From Rhodocyclales bacterium (GTDB lineage: Bacteria; Pseudomonadota; Gammaproteobacteria; Burkholderiales; Rhodocyclaceae): a stretch of 64,000 nt of DNA. Below, in pieces: positions 1-11,067 of this stretch (position 1 is its first letter; the number at the start of each line of letters is the position of its first letter). Where the stretch lies: assembly GCA_016235025.1 (NCBI GenBank), contig JACRMV010000002.1, positions 248,001 through 312,000 on the forward strand. The letters are read 5' to 3'. The notes under the pieces were generated by a model, which saw nothing but the letters and a program-made list of their open reading frames with translations, was not told the origin of the DNA and searched no databases. A program made the translations under genes and the position numbers.

Positions 1-48
1 AAGTTGGCGCTGGCGGCACGGCGCGCGATCGGCATCAGCGACGACTGA
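1..48 (+). CDS. 3' end of an upstream gene, possibly purK
   Basis: An open frame enters from the left edge and ends at a TGA that overlaps the tsaC start codon (TGATG). Only 15 residues are visible, ending in IGISDD. In many betaproteobacteria purK lies directly before tsaC, so PurK is a guess from gene order; the residues themselves are too few to identify a family. Confidence 0.4.
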   Translation, partial: KLALAARRAIGISDD

Positions 49-1025
49 TGGCGCTGAACAGCGTCGCAGAAGCGGCCGACTGCCTGCGTGCCGGCGAACT
101 GGTCGCCTTCCCCACCGAAACCGTCTATGGCCTCGGCGCCGACGCGAGGAATCCGGCGGCGCTGGCCAAAATCTTTGCCGCCAAGGGGCGCCCGGCCGAT
201 CATCCGCTGATCGTCCATCTGCCCGACGCCAGTCACCTCGAGCGCTGGGCCGTCGATCTTCCCGAGGCCGCTTTCAAGCTCGCCGCCGCTTTCTGGCCCG
301 GTCCGCTGACGCTGATCCTGAAACGCCATCCCGCCGTGTCCGATTTGGTTACCGGCGGCCAGGACACGGTCGGCCTGCGGGTGCCAAATCATCCGCTGGC
401 GCTGGCCCTGCTGCACGAGTTCGGCAATGGGATTGCCGCGCCTTCCGCCAATCGTTTCGGCCGCATCAGCCCGACCACCGCGCAGCATGTGCGCGAGGAA
501 CTGGGCGCGGCCGTCGCCATGGTGCTCGATGGCGGGCCGTGCGCGGTCGGCATCGAATCGACGATCCTCGATTTGACTGCGGCCGCGCCGCGCATCCTGC
601 GGCCCGGTGCCATCAGCGCCGCCGAGATTGCGCGTGTGCTCGGTGCCGAAGTTGCCGGGCAGGGCGAGTATGGGGAAACCATGCCGCGTGTCTCCGGCAG
701 CCTGGCTGCGCATTACGCGCCGCGCACACCGCTGCAACTGATGGCGATGGATGAACTCGTTGCCGCCGTGCAGCAGTCGCTCGCTGCCGGCCGGCGCGTC
801 GCCGTGCTTGCGCCAGCGCCAGCGCCGCTGCAGCACACAAACCTGCTTTGGCGTGTCGCCAGCGCCGACTTTTCCCGCTTCGCCCACGACCTCTACGCCA
901 CCCTGCGCGAACTCGATGCCGCCGGCTGCGATTCCATTCTGGTGGCCAGGCCACCCGCGACGGAGCCGTGGCGCGCGGTCAATGACCGCTTGCAGCGTGC
1001 GGCCGCCGGATCGAATAACGCATGA
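48..1025 (+). CDS. tsaC: Threonylcarbamoyl-AMP synthase (Sua5/TsaC)
   Basis: Makes threonylcarbamoyl-AMP from threonine, bicarbonate and ATP, the first step of t6A37 formation on ANN-decoding tRNAs. The 325-residue product is the long Sua5 form. The YrdC-like domain (about 1-200) carries FPTETVYGLG (21-30), KGRPADHPL (46-54), PSAN (132-135) and GIEST (168-172); the C-terminal third is the Sua5 extension. The ATG overlaps the stop of the preceding gene, suggesting translational coupling. Around residue 271 the gene contains a copy of the window-wide dispersed repeat, read as VASADF. Family assignment is secure. Confidence 0.93.
   Translation: MALNSVAEAADCLRAGELVAFPTETVYGLGADARNPAALAKIFAAKGRPADHPLIVHLPDASHLERWAVDLPEAAFKLAAAFWPGPLTLILKRHPAVSDLVTGGQDTVGLRVPNHPLALALLHEFGNGIAAPSANRFGRISPTTAQHVREELGAAVAMVLDGGPCAVGIESTILDLTAAAPRILRPGAISAAEIARVLGAEVAGQGEYGETMPRVSGSLAAHYAPRTPLQLMAMDELVAAVQQSLAAGRRVAVLAPAPAPLQHTNLLWRVASADFSRFAHDLYATLRELDAAGCDSILVARPPATEPWRAVNDRLQRAAAGSNNA
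851..875 (-). repeat. Dispersed repeat copy inside tsaC
   Basis: Carries the exact 13-base core (as its complement, CAGCGCCGACTTT, at 860-872) plus a recognisable part of the second half of the consensus. Read in tsaC as VASADF. Confidence 0.7.
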
Positions 1026-1107
1026 AACTATTGCGTCATCAAAGCTTCATATTTGCCGCCGGATGCCGATAATTTCCTGTAATCAGGTGTTATCGGGGAG
1101 GCTGGCG

Positions 1108-1380
1108 ATGAAAGAGAAAGAGCATGAAGGTTTGCGGCCGCGGCGGCCGGCCAGGAAAAAAGCCGAAGGCCTCCGCCGCCTGGTGCAGGCTGCAGTACAT
1201 GCCGCCATTTGCAATGGCTATTTGGTCGGCCGCAGCGTCAGCATCGGCAATGTGCCTGGAGTCATTGTCGGCTACAACATCGGCCGTTGCGGCCGCTTTG
1301 CCGGCAACGCCTATCCCCTGCTGGTACGTACCGCGCTGGGCGTGACGAAATGCACTACCGACGAGTTGAAACTGGTCTGA
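1108..1380 (+). CDS. Hypothetical small basic protein
   Basis: Encodes 90 residues. The ATG at 1108 is chosen because GGGGAGG (1095-1101) sits six bases upstream; longer in-frame starts run back into tsaC and have no such site. The N-terminus is very rich in Arg, Lys and Glu, followed by a short hydrophobic stretch and a Gly/Arg-rich middle (YNIGRCGRFAGNAY) with a cysteine, and a second cysteine near the end. I see no signal peptide, transmembrane segment or known domain. It lies between tsaC and the tRNA promoter with no obvious partner. Function unknown. Confidence 0.6.
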   Translation: MKEKEHEGLRPRRPARKKAEGLRRLVQAAVHAAICNGYLVGRSVSIGNVPGVIVGYNIGRCGRFAGNAYPLLVRTALGVTKCTTDELKLV

Positions 1381-1402
1381 GCACTGCGCCACGTTTTCCT
1401 GT

Positions 1403-1432
1403 TTTCTGATTGTTTCTACGGGTTGCTATAAT
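1403..1432 (+). promoter_or_regulatory. Promoter of tRNA-Ala
   Basis: A perfect -10 TATAAT (1427-1432) is preceded by TGC, giving an extended -10, with only a weak -35 (TTCTGA region). The GC-rich stretch after it resembles the discriminator of stringently controlled stable-RNA promoters. The tRNA begins 15 bases downstream. Confidence 0.7.
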
Positions 1433-1446
1433 CCGCGCCGCACCGT

Positions 1447-1522
1447 GGGGGTGTAGCTCAGTTGGGAGAGCGCGACGTTCGCAACGTCGAGGCCAGCGGT
1501 TCGATCCCGCTCACCTCCACCA
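1447..1522 (+). tRNA. tRNA-Ala (anticodon CGC)
   Basis: A 76-base cloverleaf can be folded by hand. The seven-base-pair acceptor stem contains the G3:U70 wobble pair that marks alanine tRNAs. The D arm is 1456-1471, and the anticodon stem CGACG/CGTCG encloses loop TTCGCAA with anticodon CGC at 1480-1482. A TTCGATC T-loop and an encoded CCA end are present. It reads GCG codons, which suit a high-G+C genome. No neighbouring tRNA or rRNA is seen. Confidence 0.97.
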
Positions 1523-1533
1523 GAACACCAAAA

Positions 1534-1559
1534 CCTGGACTTGCTCCGGGCTTTTTCTT
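1534..1559 (+). terminator. Rho-independent terminator after tRNA-Ala
   Basis: CCTGGA (1534-1539) pairs with TCCGGG (1545-1550, one G:U pair), followed by CTTTTTCTT. It starts 11 bases after the tRNA 3' end. Confidence 0.65.
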
Positions 1560-1592
1560 GTTGGCCGCCGCATCGACAGCCGTACCGGAATT

Positions 1593-1626
1593 CTGTAACG
1601 ATCCTGCAACATTGCCTCTTTATCCT
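1593..1626 (+). promoter_or_regulatory. Pho box and -10 of pstS
   Basis: Two imperfect heptamers, CTGTAAC (1593-1599) and CTGCAAC (1604-1610), start exactly 11 bases apart, the spacing of PhoB half-sites (consensus CTGTCAT). Exactly ten bases after the second lies TATCCT (1621-1626), the usual position of the -10 element when a Pho box replaces the -35. This predicts PhoB activation of pstS under phosphate limitation. Confidence 0.65.
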
Positions 1627-1705
1627 GCTTCGGGCAGATACATTGCCTCGCCAACCGGCGATCGAATCGTCGTTCCACTGAATCAAACCCCAGGAGATCA
1701 ACACC

Positions 1706-2686
1706 ATGCGTCAAAAGACAATTCTCGCAGCATTCGGCTTTCTTGCCTCCGCGCTGATCGGTCAAAGTGCACTGGCTGCCGCTGTCGCAGTCGATTCCAA
1801 GCTGCCGGTTTATCAGAAAACGACGGGCGTTGCCGGCAACTTCACCAGCGTGGGTTCGGATACGCTGAACAACCTGATGACGCTGTGGGCCGAGGAATAC
1901 AAGCGCGCTTACCCGAATGTGAATATCCAGATTCAAGGCGCCGGATCTTCCACCGCACCTCCTGCATTGACAGAGGGCACCTCCAATTTCGGCCCCATGA
2001 GCCGTCCGATGAATGCCAAGGAGATCGAGTCCTTCGAGAAGAAGCATGGCTACAAGCCGACCGCTGTGCCGGTCGCCATCGATGCGCTGGCGGTGTATGT
2101 AAATAAGGACAACCCCATCAAGGGGCTGACCATGGCGCAGGTGGATGCGATTTTTTCACCGACGCGCAAATGCGGCGGGGCTGCCGATATCACCAAATGG
2201 GGCCAAGTGGGGCTGGGCGGCGAGTGGGCTGAGCGCAGCATTGCGCTTTACGGGCGTAATTCGGTTTCCGGAACCTACGGCTACTTCAAGGAGCATGCCT
2301 TGTGTAAAGGAGACTTCAAGAAGAACGTCGCCGAGCAGCCCGGCTCCGCTTCCGTGGTACAGAGTGCGACAGGTCAGTTGAACGCGATTGGTTATTCGGG
2401 TATCGGTTACAAGACCTCCGGCGTGCGTGCGGTGCCATTGGCGAAGAAGGAAGGCGCGCCGTTTGTCGAGGCTGATGTGAAGAGTGCGGTCAGCGGCGCT
2501 TATCCGCTTTCGCGCGCGCTCTACGTTTATGTGAACAAGAAGCCCAATCAGCCATTGTCGCCGCTGGAGCGCGAGTTTTTCAAGATGGTTTTATCCAAGC
2601 AGGGGCAGACTGTCGTGGTGAAGGATGGTTTCGTGCCGATGCCGGCCAAGATGGCGGCCGATGCGCTGGCTGAAATCTCGAAATAA
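1706..2686 (+). CDS. pstS: Phosphate ABC transporter substrate-binding protein
   Basis: Periplasmic phosphate receptor feeding PstCAB. The 326-residue product starts with a clear Sec signal peptide (cleavage after SALA, about residue 25). Phosphate-contact motifs of the PstS fold are visible: SVGSDTL near the mature N-terminus, GAGSST and [11 protein letters not shown] in the middle. The start follows AGGAGAT at suitable spacing. A Pho box lies upstream. The next gene is a lipoprotein rather than pstC, which is unusual for the operon. Confidence 0.95.
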   Translation: MRQKTILAAFGFLASALIGQSALAAAVAVDSKLPVYQKTTGVAGNFTSVGSDTLNNLMTLWAEEYKRAYPNVNIQIQGAGSSTAPPALTEGTSNFGPMSRPMNAKEIESFEKKHGYKPTAVPVAIDALAVYVNKDNPIKGLTMAQVDAIFSPTRKCGGAADITKWGQVGLGGEWAERSIALYGRNSVSGTYGYFKEHALCKGDFKKNVAEQPGSASVVQSATGQLNAIGYSGIGYKTSGVRAVPLAKKEGAPFVEADVKSAVSGAYPLSRALYVYVNKKPNQPLSPLEREFFKMVLSKQGQTVVVKDGFVPMPAKMAADALAEISK

Positions 2687-2778
2687 ACACTGCGTCAGAG
2701 ATGGCGGAGTCCAGTCGTTCTGGCTGGACTCTGTCACCCGAAATGCAGCATCTGCAAAGTCAAACAAAGGGGAATTTC

Positions 2779-3408
2779 ATGCAGAACCACTACCTGCGCA
2801 CTACGACACTGATCGCTGCTGCGGCTCTTGCCGGCATGATGGGCGGTTGCGCAACTCAAGGCCAGGATGCTCGTTCCGAAGCCGCCAAGCCTGTTGCCGC
2901 TGCTGAAGTGAAGGTTGAGCCAAAAGTCGAAACGAAAGTTGTGCCAGAGCAGAATTTGTTTCTGACATTTCATGAAAATGGACGTATCTATGTCCTGGGC
3001 GATGCGAAGCTGGAACAGATTTTTCGCGAGACAGGAGAAGTTGCCTTGACGCGTACCCGGATCGGGGAAGGCCCGGATGGCCGTACGCTGGTTTTCGGTA
3101 TGACCAAGGATGACGCCAAGCGCGGCGGCCCGACGGATGCCGAAATGCTTTATGACATGAAATTGGTTCCAGCCGGGTCGTTCTACGGCGAAGTGGCCAG
3201 GAATGGCCGTTTTTATGTCTTCGTTGAATGGCAGGATATGGCAACTTATCTGCGCCATGGTGAAGTGGCGCTGACCTATACCGAAGTTGGCGCCGGCCCG
3301 AAAGGCGAAACCGTGGTTTATGCGCTGAACAAGGAAACTGCCAAGCAGGGCAAACCGGTTGCAGCTATTGAGCGGTTTCACAAGCAGCATTCGGCCGTCG
3401 CAAAGTAA
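2779..3408 (+). CDS. Putative lipoprotein with a duplicated module, in the pst cluster
   Basis: Encodes 209 residues; the ATG at 2779 follows AAAGGGG at normal spacing. A hydrophobic leader ends in MGGC (about 22-25), a plausible though not ideal lipobox. After an Ala/Lys/Val-rich linker come two related modules of about 55 residues: about 58-115 and 135-195. Shared features are NGR(I/F)YV, a GEVALT pattern and (R/T)xxGxGPxG followed by T(L/V)V(F/Y). This is an internal duplication. I do not recognise the family. Lying between pstS and a strong terminator, it probably shares the Pho-regulated transcript and may act at the outer membrane in phosphate acquisition; that role is inference. Confidence 0.75.
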   Translation: MQNHYLRTTTLIAAAALAGMMGGCATQGQDARSEAAKPVAAAEVKVEPKVETKVVPEQNLFLTFHENGRIYVLGDAKLEQIFRETGEVALTRTRIGEGPDGRTLVFGMTKDDAKRGGPTDAEMLYDMKLVPAGSFYGEVARNGRFYVFVEWQDMATYLRHGEVALTYTEVGAGPKGETVVYALNKETAKQGKPVAAIERFHKQHSAVAK

Positions 3409-3418
3409 AAACCAATAG

Positions 3419-3456
3419 AATCCCTGCCAGCCGGTAAACGGTCGGCAGGGATTTTG
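3419..3456 (+). terminator. Strong terminator between the lipoprotein gene and pstC
   Basis: A perfect ten-base-pair stem, AATCCCTGCC (3419-3428) with GGCAGGGATT (3444-3453), is followed by T residues. It splits the cluster: pstS and the lipoprotein can be expressed far above pstCAB, which would depend on read-through or a separate promoter. Confidence 0.85.
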
Positions 3457-3518
3457 CCTGCACCCGTTCCATCTGTTTCTACTGACGCATCGATTGCCCC
3501 AGTGATTCCCTCGTGGCC

Positions 3519-5777
3519 ATGAATGACACCAACTCAAATCTGCATACGATTGCGGGTGCCATGCACCGGCGGCTGCTGATCGACAGTCTGTTCAAGTATG
3601 TGATGACTTTTGGCGGGATTAGCGTGATTGCCGTTATCAGCCTGATTTTTTTCTATTTGGCAGGTGTGGCGTATCCCTTGTTCAAGCCGGTGGCCATCAG
3701 CGACTGGCAGTCCTATGCCGTGCCCGGCAGCACGAGCGAGCGCACGTTGTATCTGGCATCCGAAGAACAGCGCGAAATGGGTGCGCGTTTTACCGACCAG
3801 GGCGTGGTGCGTTTCTTCAAGCTGCGCGACGGTGCATCTGCCGGTGAGGCCAGGATCAAGCTGCCGGCGGGCGCAAGCATTACCAGTTTTGCCGCCGGCG
3901 ATGCGCATGAATATGTTGCCGCCTACGGCCTGTCTGACGGCCGTGTGGTGGTGGTCAAACAGCAGTACGGCACAAGTTTCAATGCCGAAAACAAACGTGT
4001 CATCAGCCCAGAAATCATTTATCCGCTGGGCGAGGAGCCGCTCGTGCTCGACGCCCGTCACGCGGCCATCGACAAGCTTGCGGTGCAGAGCACGGACGAT
4101 GGCACCACGCTGGTCGCATTGACCCGCGATGGACGCCTGTTGCTGGCGGGTTTGAGTGCGACGAAAAACCTCGTGACCGGAGAGATGAGCGTCGAGCGCA
4201 GCAGCAGCATGCTGGAGGCGGTGGAGGGCGTGGTTCAGCACATCGTCATCGACGTCAAGCAACGCGAACTGTATGTCGCCCACGGCGACCGGCTCATTAC
4301 TCATTTCGACATTACAGACAAGGCCGCGCCACGGCGGGTGCAGATGCAGCAGGTCGTTGCCGAAGGCGAATCCCTGAGTGCCCTCACGATCCTGAGTGGC
4401 GGCTTTTCGCTGATCGTCGGTACCGACAAAGGCAGCCTCAGCCAGTGGTTCCTGGTGCGGGACGCGAAGAACAACCATACGTTGACCCGCATACGCGATT
4501 TCACGCCGATGCCAGGCAAGGTTGCCACCCTGGCGCCGGAGTATTTCCGTAAGGGATTTGTGGCCGGCGACGACGGCGGCAATGTCGGACTTTATTATGC
4601 CACTTCACAGAAACTGTTATGGCTCGAACCGGTCGGCAAGGGTGGGATTGTCGCGCTGGAAACCACGCCGCGCGGCAATGGATTGGTGGTTCAGAGCACA
4701 GACGGAAAATTTTACGCAGCGCATGTTGACAACGAGTTTCCCGAAATATCGTTTTCCTCGCTGTGGCAAAAGGTATGGTACGAGAGTTACGAAAAACCGG
4801 AATACATCTGGCAATCGGCTGCGGCAACCAATGATTTCGAACCGAAGTTCAGCCTGACGCCGTTGACGCTGGGAACCCTCAAGGCGTCATTTTATGCAAT
4901 GATCATTGCCGTGCCGCTGGCGCTGCTATCGGCGATTTTCGGCGCTTATTTCATGGCCCCCCGGATGCGCCAGACGGCGAAGCCGGCGATCGAAATCATG
5001 GCCGCGCTGCCGACAGTCATTCTCGGCTTTCTGGCAGGCTTGTGGCTGGCGCCACTGGTGGAAAACAATCTAGCCGGCGTCATGCTGACATTTGTACTTC
5101 TGCCCATCATTATTCTGATCACTTCCTATATCTGGCATCTGCTGCCCGAAAGCCTGTCATCGCGGATGAAGCCGGGCTGGGAGGCAGCCCTGCTGATGCC
5201 GGTCGTAATGTTCGTGATGTGGCTGGCATTCCAGATTGGCCATCCGGTTGAAGCGATGTATTTTGGTGGCGACCTGCCGCATTGGCTGACCAGCGAACTT
5301 GGTGTGAGCTACGAGCAGCGCAATTCGCTGGTGGTCGGCATTGCCATGGGCTTTGCCGTGATACCGACCATCTTTTCGATTGCGGAAGACGCAATTTTCA
5401 GCGTTCCCAAGCACTTCACCATGGGCTCGCTGGCATTGGGTGCGACACGTTGGCAGACTCTGAAGAATGTCATTCTGCCGACCGCCAGCCCCGGTATTTT
5501 TTCTGCCGTGATGATCGGATTGGGGCGTGCCGTGGGCGAAACCATGATCGTGCTGATGGCGACGGGGAATACGGCCGTGATGGATTTGAGCATATTTACC
5601 GGTTTTCGCACCCTGGCGGCCAACATCGGCGTCGAGATGCCGGAAGCCGCCGTCGGGACCACCCATTTCCGGCTGCTGTTTGTTTCGGCGCTGGTGCTGT
5701 TCGCCTTCACGTTCGTGGTGAATACGCTGGCTGAGCTGATTCGCCAGCGCCTGCGTGAAAAATACAGCGAACGCTAG
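3519..5777 (+). CDS. pstC: Phosphate ABC transporter permease PstC, long form
   Basis: Inner-membrane subunit of the high-affinity phosphate importer. The product is about 752 residues, more than twice the E. coli PstC length. A first membrane helix (about 30-55) is followed by roughly 400 residues of predicted periplasmic beta-rich sequence, then a standard permease domain. The EAA loop reads SLALGATRWQTLKNVILPTA, as expected for contact with PstB. The long form corresponds to COG4590-type permeases. The start is uncertain: ATG 3519 was chosen, GTG 3513 is in frame, and no strong ribosome-binding site is visible. pstA follows after 15 bases. Confidence 0.9.
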   Translation: MNDTNSNLHTIAGAMHRRLLIDSLFKYVMTFGGISVIAVISLIFFYLAGVAYPLFKPVAISDWQSYAVPGSTSERTLYLASEEQREMGARFTDQGVVRFFKLRDGASAGEARIKLPAGASITSFAAGDAHEYVAAYGLSDGRVVVVKQQYGTSFNAENKRVISPEIIYPLGEEPLVLDARHAAIDKLAVQSTDDGTTLVALTRDGRLLLAGLSATKNLVTGEMSVERSSSMLEAVEGVVQHIVIDVKQRELYVAHGDRLITHFDITDKAAPRRVQMQQVVAEGESLSALTILSGGFSLIVGTDKGSLSQWFLVRDAKNNHTLTRIRDFTPMPGKVATLAPEYFRKGFVAGDDGGNVGLYYATSQKLLWLEPVGKGGIVALETTPRGNGLVVQSTDGKFYAAHVDNEFPEISFSSLWQKVWYESYEKPEYIWQSAAATNDFEPKFSLTPLTLGTLKASFYAMIIAVPLALLSAIFGAYFMAPRMRQTAKPAIEIMAALPTVILGFLAGLWLAPLVENNLAGVMLTFVLLPIIILITSYIWHLLPESLSSRMKPGWEAALLMPVVMFVMWLAFQIGHPVEAMYFGGDLPHWLTSELGVSYEQRNSLVVGIAMGFAVIPTIFSIAEDAIFSVPKHFTMGSLALGATRWQTLKNVILPTASPGIFSAVMIGLGRAVGETMIVLMATGNTAVMDLSIFTGFRTLAANIGVEMPEAAVGTTHFRLLFVSALVLFAFTFVVNTLAELIRQRLREKYSER

Positions 5778-5792
5778 ACAGGATCGACGACG

Positions 5793-7448
5793 ATGAGAGC
5801 ATGGATTAAATCGGGTGAGCCATGGATCTGGGCGACGGCGGGCGGCATCGCCATTGCCCTGGTTGCCGTGCTTGGCGTTCTATGGCTGACCGCAGCGCGA
5901 GGTCTGCTGCATTTCTGGCCGGCGGCCGTGGTCGAGACCACATTCGTTGAAAAGGACGGCAGCAAAATCCGGCTGATCGGCGAGATTCGGGAGCAGGAAG
6001 AGGTTGCCGTGCGGCGCTTGGTCGAATCCGGATTCGTCATTCCGGGGAACGAAAAATTCACTACGCGCTACCTGCTGAAACTCGGTAATCGCGATGTCTA
6101 TGGCTTCGATTTCAAGTGGTATCCGGCGCCCCTGCTGAGCGAATTTACTTATCCGCAGGATCTGATTGTCGTCGAGCGGCGCGAATGGGGTAATTTTTAT
6201 GGGCACCTCAAGGCGGTGAAGGAGAACGGCACGGTGGTTGCCGAAGGCCCTGCTGCACTGCCTGAACTGGAACGTCGCGTCGCGCGGGCTGATGAGTTGT
6301 TCCAGAAAATCCTCCGCATCGAGAAGGATGACATTGGCAATCTTAATTATGCCCTTGAGCAGCTGCGGCTGAAGGAACGCAAATTGCAGTTGCAAGGCAA
6401 GTTCGACGATGCGGCAAAGTCCGGTATTGAAAAGGAGCGTGAGTCAATCAACGGCAAGTTCGCCGAGCTTCAGGTCCATCTGGAAAAATTACGCGGCGAG
6501 ATCACGCGGGACAGCCTGAGTGCCGAGGTCATGGATGGGAAGGTTGTCGATGTTCCACTGGAAAAAGTGGCCGAAATCTATCGCCCCAACGCGATGGGGC
6601 TGGGTGACAAGGTTGGCTATTACTTCCGCAAGCTTTATGCATTCGTCACTGAAAATCCGCGCGAAGCCAACACCGAGGGCGGGATTTTTCCTGCCATTTT
6701 CGGCACCATCATGATGGTGGTACTGATGTCGATTCTGGTCATGCCGCTGGGTGTCATGGCGGCCGTGTATATGCGCGAGTATGCCAAACAGGGACTGCTG
6801 ATCCGTGTCATCCGCATCGCAGTGAATAACCTGGCCGGCGTGCCGTCGATCGTCTATGGCGTATTTGGCCTCGGCTTTTTCGTCTATTTTCTCGGCGGCA
6901 ATATCGACCAGCTGTTTTTTGCCGAGGCGCTGCCTGCGCCGACGTTCGGTAGTCCAGGCATTCTCTGGGCTTCGTTGACGCTGGCCCTTCTGACCTTGCC
7001 GGTGGTCATCGTGGCCACTGAAGAAGGTCTGGCACGGGTGCCGCGCAGCCTGCGTGAAGGCAGTCTGGCGCTGGGGGCGACCAAGGCCGAGACCTTGTGG
7101 AAGACAGTGCTGCCGATGGCCAGCCCGGCAATCATGACCGGGCTGATCCTGGCTGTGGCGCGCGCTGCGGGAGAAACTGCGCCGCTGATGCTGGTTGGGG
7201 TGGTCAAGCTGGCGCCCAGTCTGCCTCTGGATGGACATTTCCCCTATTTCCACCTGGAGCGGCAGTTCATGCACCTGGGCTTTCATATTTATGACGTCGG
7301 TTTTCAAAGCCCGAACGTCGAAGCGGCGCGTCCGCTGGTCTACGCGACGGCGCTGCTGCTGGTGCTGGTGATCGTGGGGCTGAACATGGCGGCGATTTCG
7401 ATGCGAAACCGTCTCCGTGAGAACTATCGCGGACTCGAAGGTATGTGA
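5793..7448 (+). CDS. pstA: Phosphate ABC transporter permease PstA, long form
   Basis: Partner permease of PstC. At 551 residues it is much longer than usual (about 300). It has an N-terminal membrane helix (about 12-34), then about 250 periplasmic residues. These include a charged, Leu-rich stretch (about 160-245) that looks like a coiled coil. The multi-span permease domain begins near 300 and carries the EAA loop SLALGATKAETLWKTVLPMA. It lies 15 bases after pstC and 44 before pstB. The enlarged periplasmic parts of PstC and PstA probably pair. Confidence 0.9.
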   Translation: MRAWIKSGEPWIWATAGGIAIALVAVLGVLWLTAARGLLHFWPAAVVETTFVEKDGSKIRLIGEIREQEEVAVRRLVESGFVIPGNEKFTTRYLLKLGNRDVYGFDFKWYPAPLLSEFTYPQDLIVVERREWGNFYGHLKAVKENGTVVAEGPAALPELERRVARADELFQKILRIEKDDIGNLNYALEQLRLKERKLQLQGKFDDAAKSGIEKERESINGKFAELQVHLEKLRGEITRDSLSAEVMDGKVVDVPLEKVAEIYRPNAMGLGDKVGYYFRKLYAFVTENPREANTEGGIFPAIFGTIMMVVLMSILVMPLGVMAAVYMREYAKQGLLIRVIRIAVNNLAGVPSIVYGVFGLGFFVYFLGGNIDQLFFAEALPAPTFGSPGILWASLTLALLTLPVVIVATEEGLARVPRSLREGSLALGATKAETLWKTVLPMASPAIMTGLILAVARAAGETAPLMLVGVVKLAPSLPLDGHFPYFHLERQFMHLGFHIYDVGFQSPNVEAARPLVYATALLLVLVIVGLNMAAISMRNRLRENYRGLEGM

Positions 7449-7492
7449 GCTATTGTCGATGCCAATGAAAACAGGAATGGAATGATCAACTG

Positions 7493-8350
7493 ATGAATAC
7501 GCCAAACATGAATGCCACGTTACCAAAGCCACACGCTATCAATATGAGTGCCGCCCTGGGGCGTGTGCAGGGCCGGGAGAGTGGAAGCGCGGACATGCCG
7601 GTGTGCCTGGAGACGAAAAACCTTAATCTTTATTATGGCGCGGCACAGGCGCTGTTCAATGTCAGCGTCAAGATTCCGAAGAGTCGTGTCACGGCCTTCA
7701 TCGGGCCCAGTGGTTGCGGCAAGTCCACCCTGCTGCGCTGCTTTAACCGGATGAATGATCTGGTCGATATCTGCCGTATCGAAGGCCAAATCCTGCTCGA
7801 CAATGCGGATATTCATGACCGAGCGGTCAAGGTTGCCCTGTTGCGCCGTCGGGTCGGCATGGTGTTCCAGAAACCCAATCCATTTCCCAAGTCGATTTTC
7901 GAGAATGTGGCTTATGGCCTGCGCATCATGGGGATCAATGACAAAAGAGTGCTCGCGGAGACGGTGGAAAAATCCTTGCGCGGCGCCGCATTGTGGGATG
8001 AAGTCAAGGATCGTCTCCATGCCAATGGGCTTGGGCTTTCCGGTGGACAGCAGCAGCGGCTGGTGATTGCGCGCGCGATTGCGCTGGAGCCCGAGGTGTT
8101 ATTGCTGGACGAACCCTGCTCGGCGCTGGATCCGATCGCCACGGCAAAAATCGAGGAGTTGCTGCTGGAACTGAAGAGCCGTTTCACCATCGTTATCGTC
8201 ACCCACAACATGCAGCAGGCGGCGCGGGTTTCCGATTACACGCTGTTCATGCACATGGGTGAAGCGGTCGAATTCAATGACACGGAAACCTTGTTCACCA
8301 CGCCGAAGATGGACCGTACTTCGGACTACATTACTGGCCGTTTCGGCTGA
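7493..8350 (+). CDS. pstB: Phosphate ABC transporter ATP-binding protein
   Basis: Cytoplasmic ATPase of the Pst importer, 285 residues. Walker [10 protein letters not shown] is at 71-79, signature LSGGQQQ at about 182-188, Walker B VLLLDEP at about 203-209, and the H-loop lies in VTHNMQQA. An N-terminal extension of about 35 residues before the ABC core is unusual; internal methionines could give a shorter product. No phoU, phoB or phoR follows: the next genes are on the opposite strand. Confidence 0.95.
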   Translation: MNTPNMNATLPKPHAINMSAALGRVQGRESGSADMPVCLETKNLNLYYGAAQALFNVSVKIPKSRVTAFIGPSGCGKSTLLRCFNRMNDLVDICRIEGQILLDNADIHDRAVKVALLRRRVGMVFQKPNPFPKSIFENVAYGLRIMGINDKRVLAETVEKSLRGAALWDEVKDRLHANGLGLSGGQQQRLVIARAIALEPEVLLLDEPCSALDPIATAKIEELLLELKSRFTIVIVTHNMQQAARVSDYTLFMHMGEAVEFNDTETLFTTPKMDRTSDYITGRFG

Positions 8351-8352
8351 TG

Positions 8353-8472
8353 TCAGCCCTGCAGGCGCAGCCAGATTAACCAGTAGGTGAGCGCTACGCC
8401 GGCGACCAGCGCAGCGATGTTGTGCGACACGATGGCATCGAACGTATCGGGTATGGCAGGCTTCTGCTCCAT
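8353..8472 (-). CDS. Predicted 39-residue single-span membrane peptide
   Basis: An ATG (8470-8472) preceded by AAGGAAT about ten bases upstream opens a 39-residue frame. A short polar N-terminus (MEQKPAIPDTFDAIVSH) is followed by one hydrophobic segment containing ALVAGVALTYWLIWL and a polar end. It begins 46 bases after proB on the same strand and ends two bases from pstB, which is convergent. No family is recognised. The good ribosome-binding site and clean topology argue that it is real. Confidence 0.55.
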   Translation of the reverse strand: MEQKPAIPDTFDAIVSHNIAALVAGVALTYWLIWLRLQG

Positions 8473-8517
8473 GACCTGATTCCTTTGTGACCGGTACATG
8501 AGTCAACAGGGGGAATG

Positions 8518-10746
<2,229 letters not shown>

Positions 10747-10766
10747 ATCGCGCCAGCCGCAGAGGA

Positions 10767-11030
10767 TCAGGCCGCTGCCGGGATGATGCTGATAACACGA
10801 CGCTTGGTGGCTCCCTTGATGGCGAACAACACCGTGCCTTCGACTTTGGCGAACAGGGTGTGATCCTTACCCATGCCGACGTTTTCACCGGGATGGAATT
10901 CGGTGCCGCGCTGACGCACGATAATGTTGCCAGCGGCAACCAGTTGGCCGCCATAACGCTTGACGCCGAGGCGTTTCGATTCCGAGTCGCGGCCGTTACG
11001 GGAACTGCCGCCTGCTTTTTTGTGTGCCAT
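10767..11030 (-). CDS. rpmA: 50S ribosomal protein L27
   Basis: Complete 87-residue L27. The N-terminus [16 protein letters not shown] reaches the peptidyl-transferase centre, and the [15 protein letters not shown] and FHPG motifs are all present. It sits 37 bases after rplU in the same transcript. Confidence 0.98.
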   Translation of the reverse strand: MAHKKAGGSSRNGRDSESKRLGVKRYGGQLVAAGNIIVRQRGTEFHPGENVGMGKDHTLFAKVEGTVLFAIKGATKRRVISIIPAAA

Positions 11031-11067
11031 GTTTTATGCTCCTTGAATTCAGTCGATGATGCGGCGC

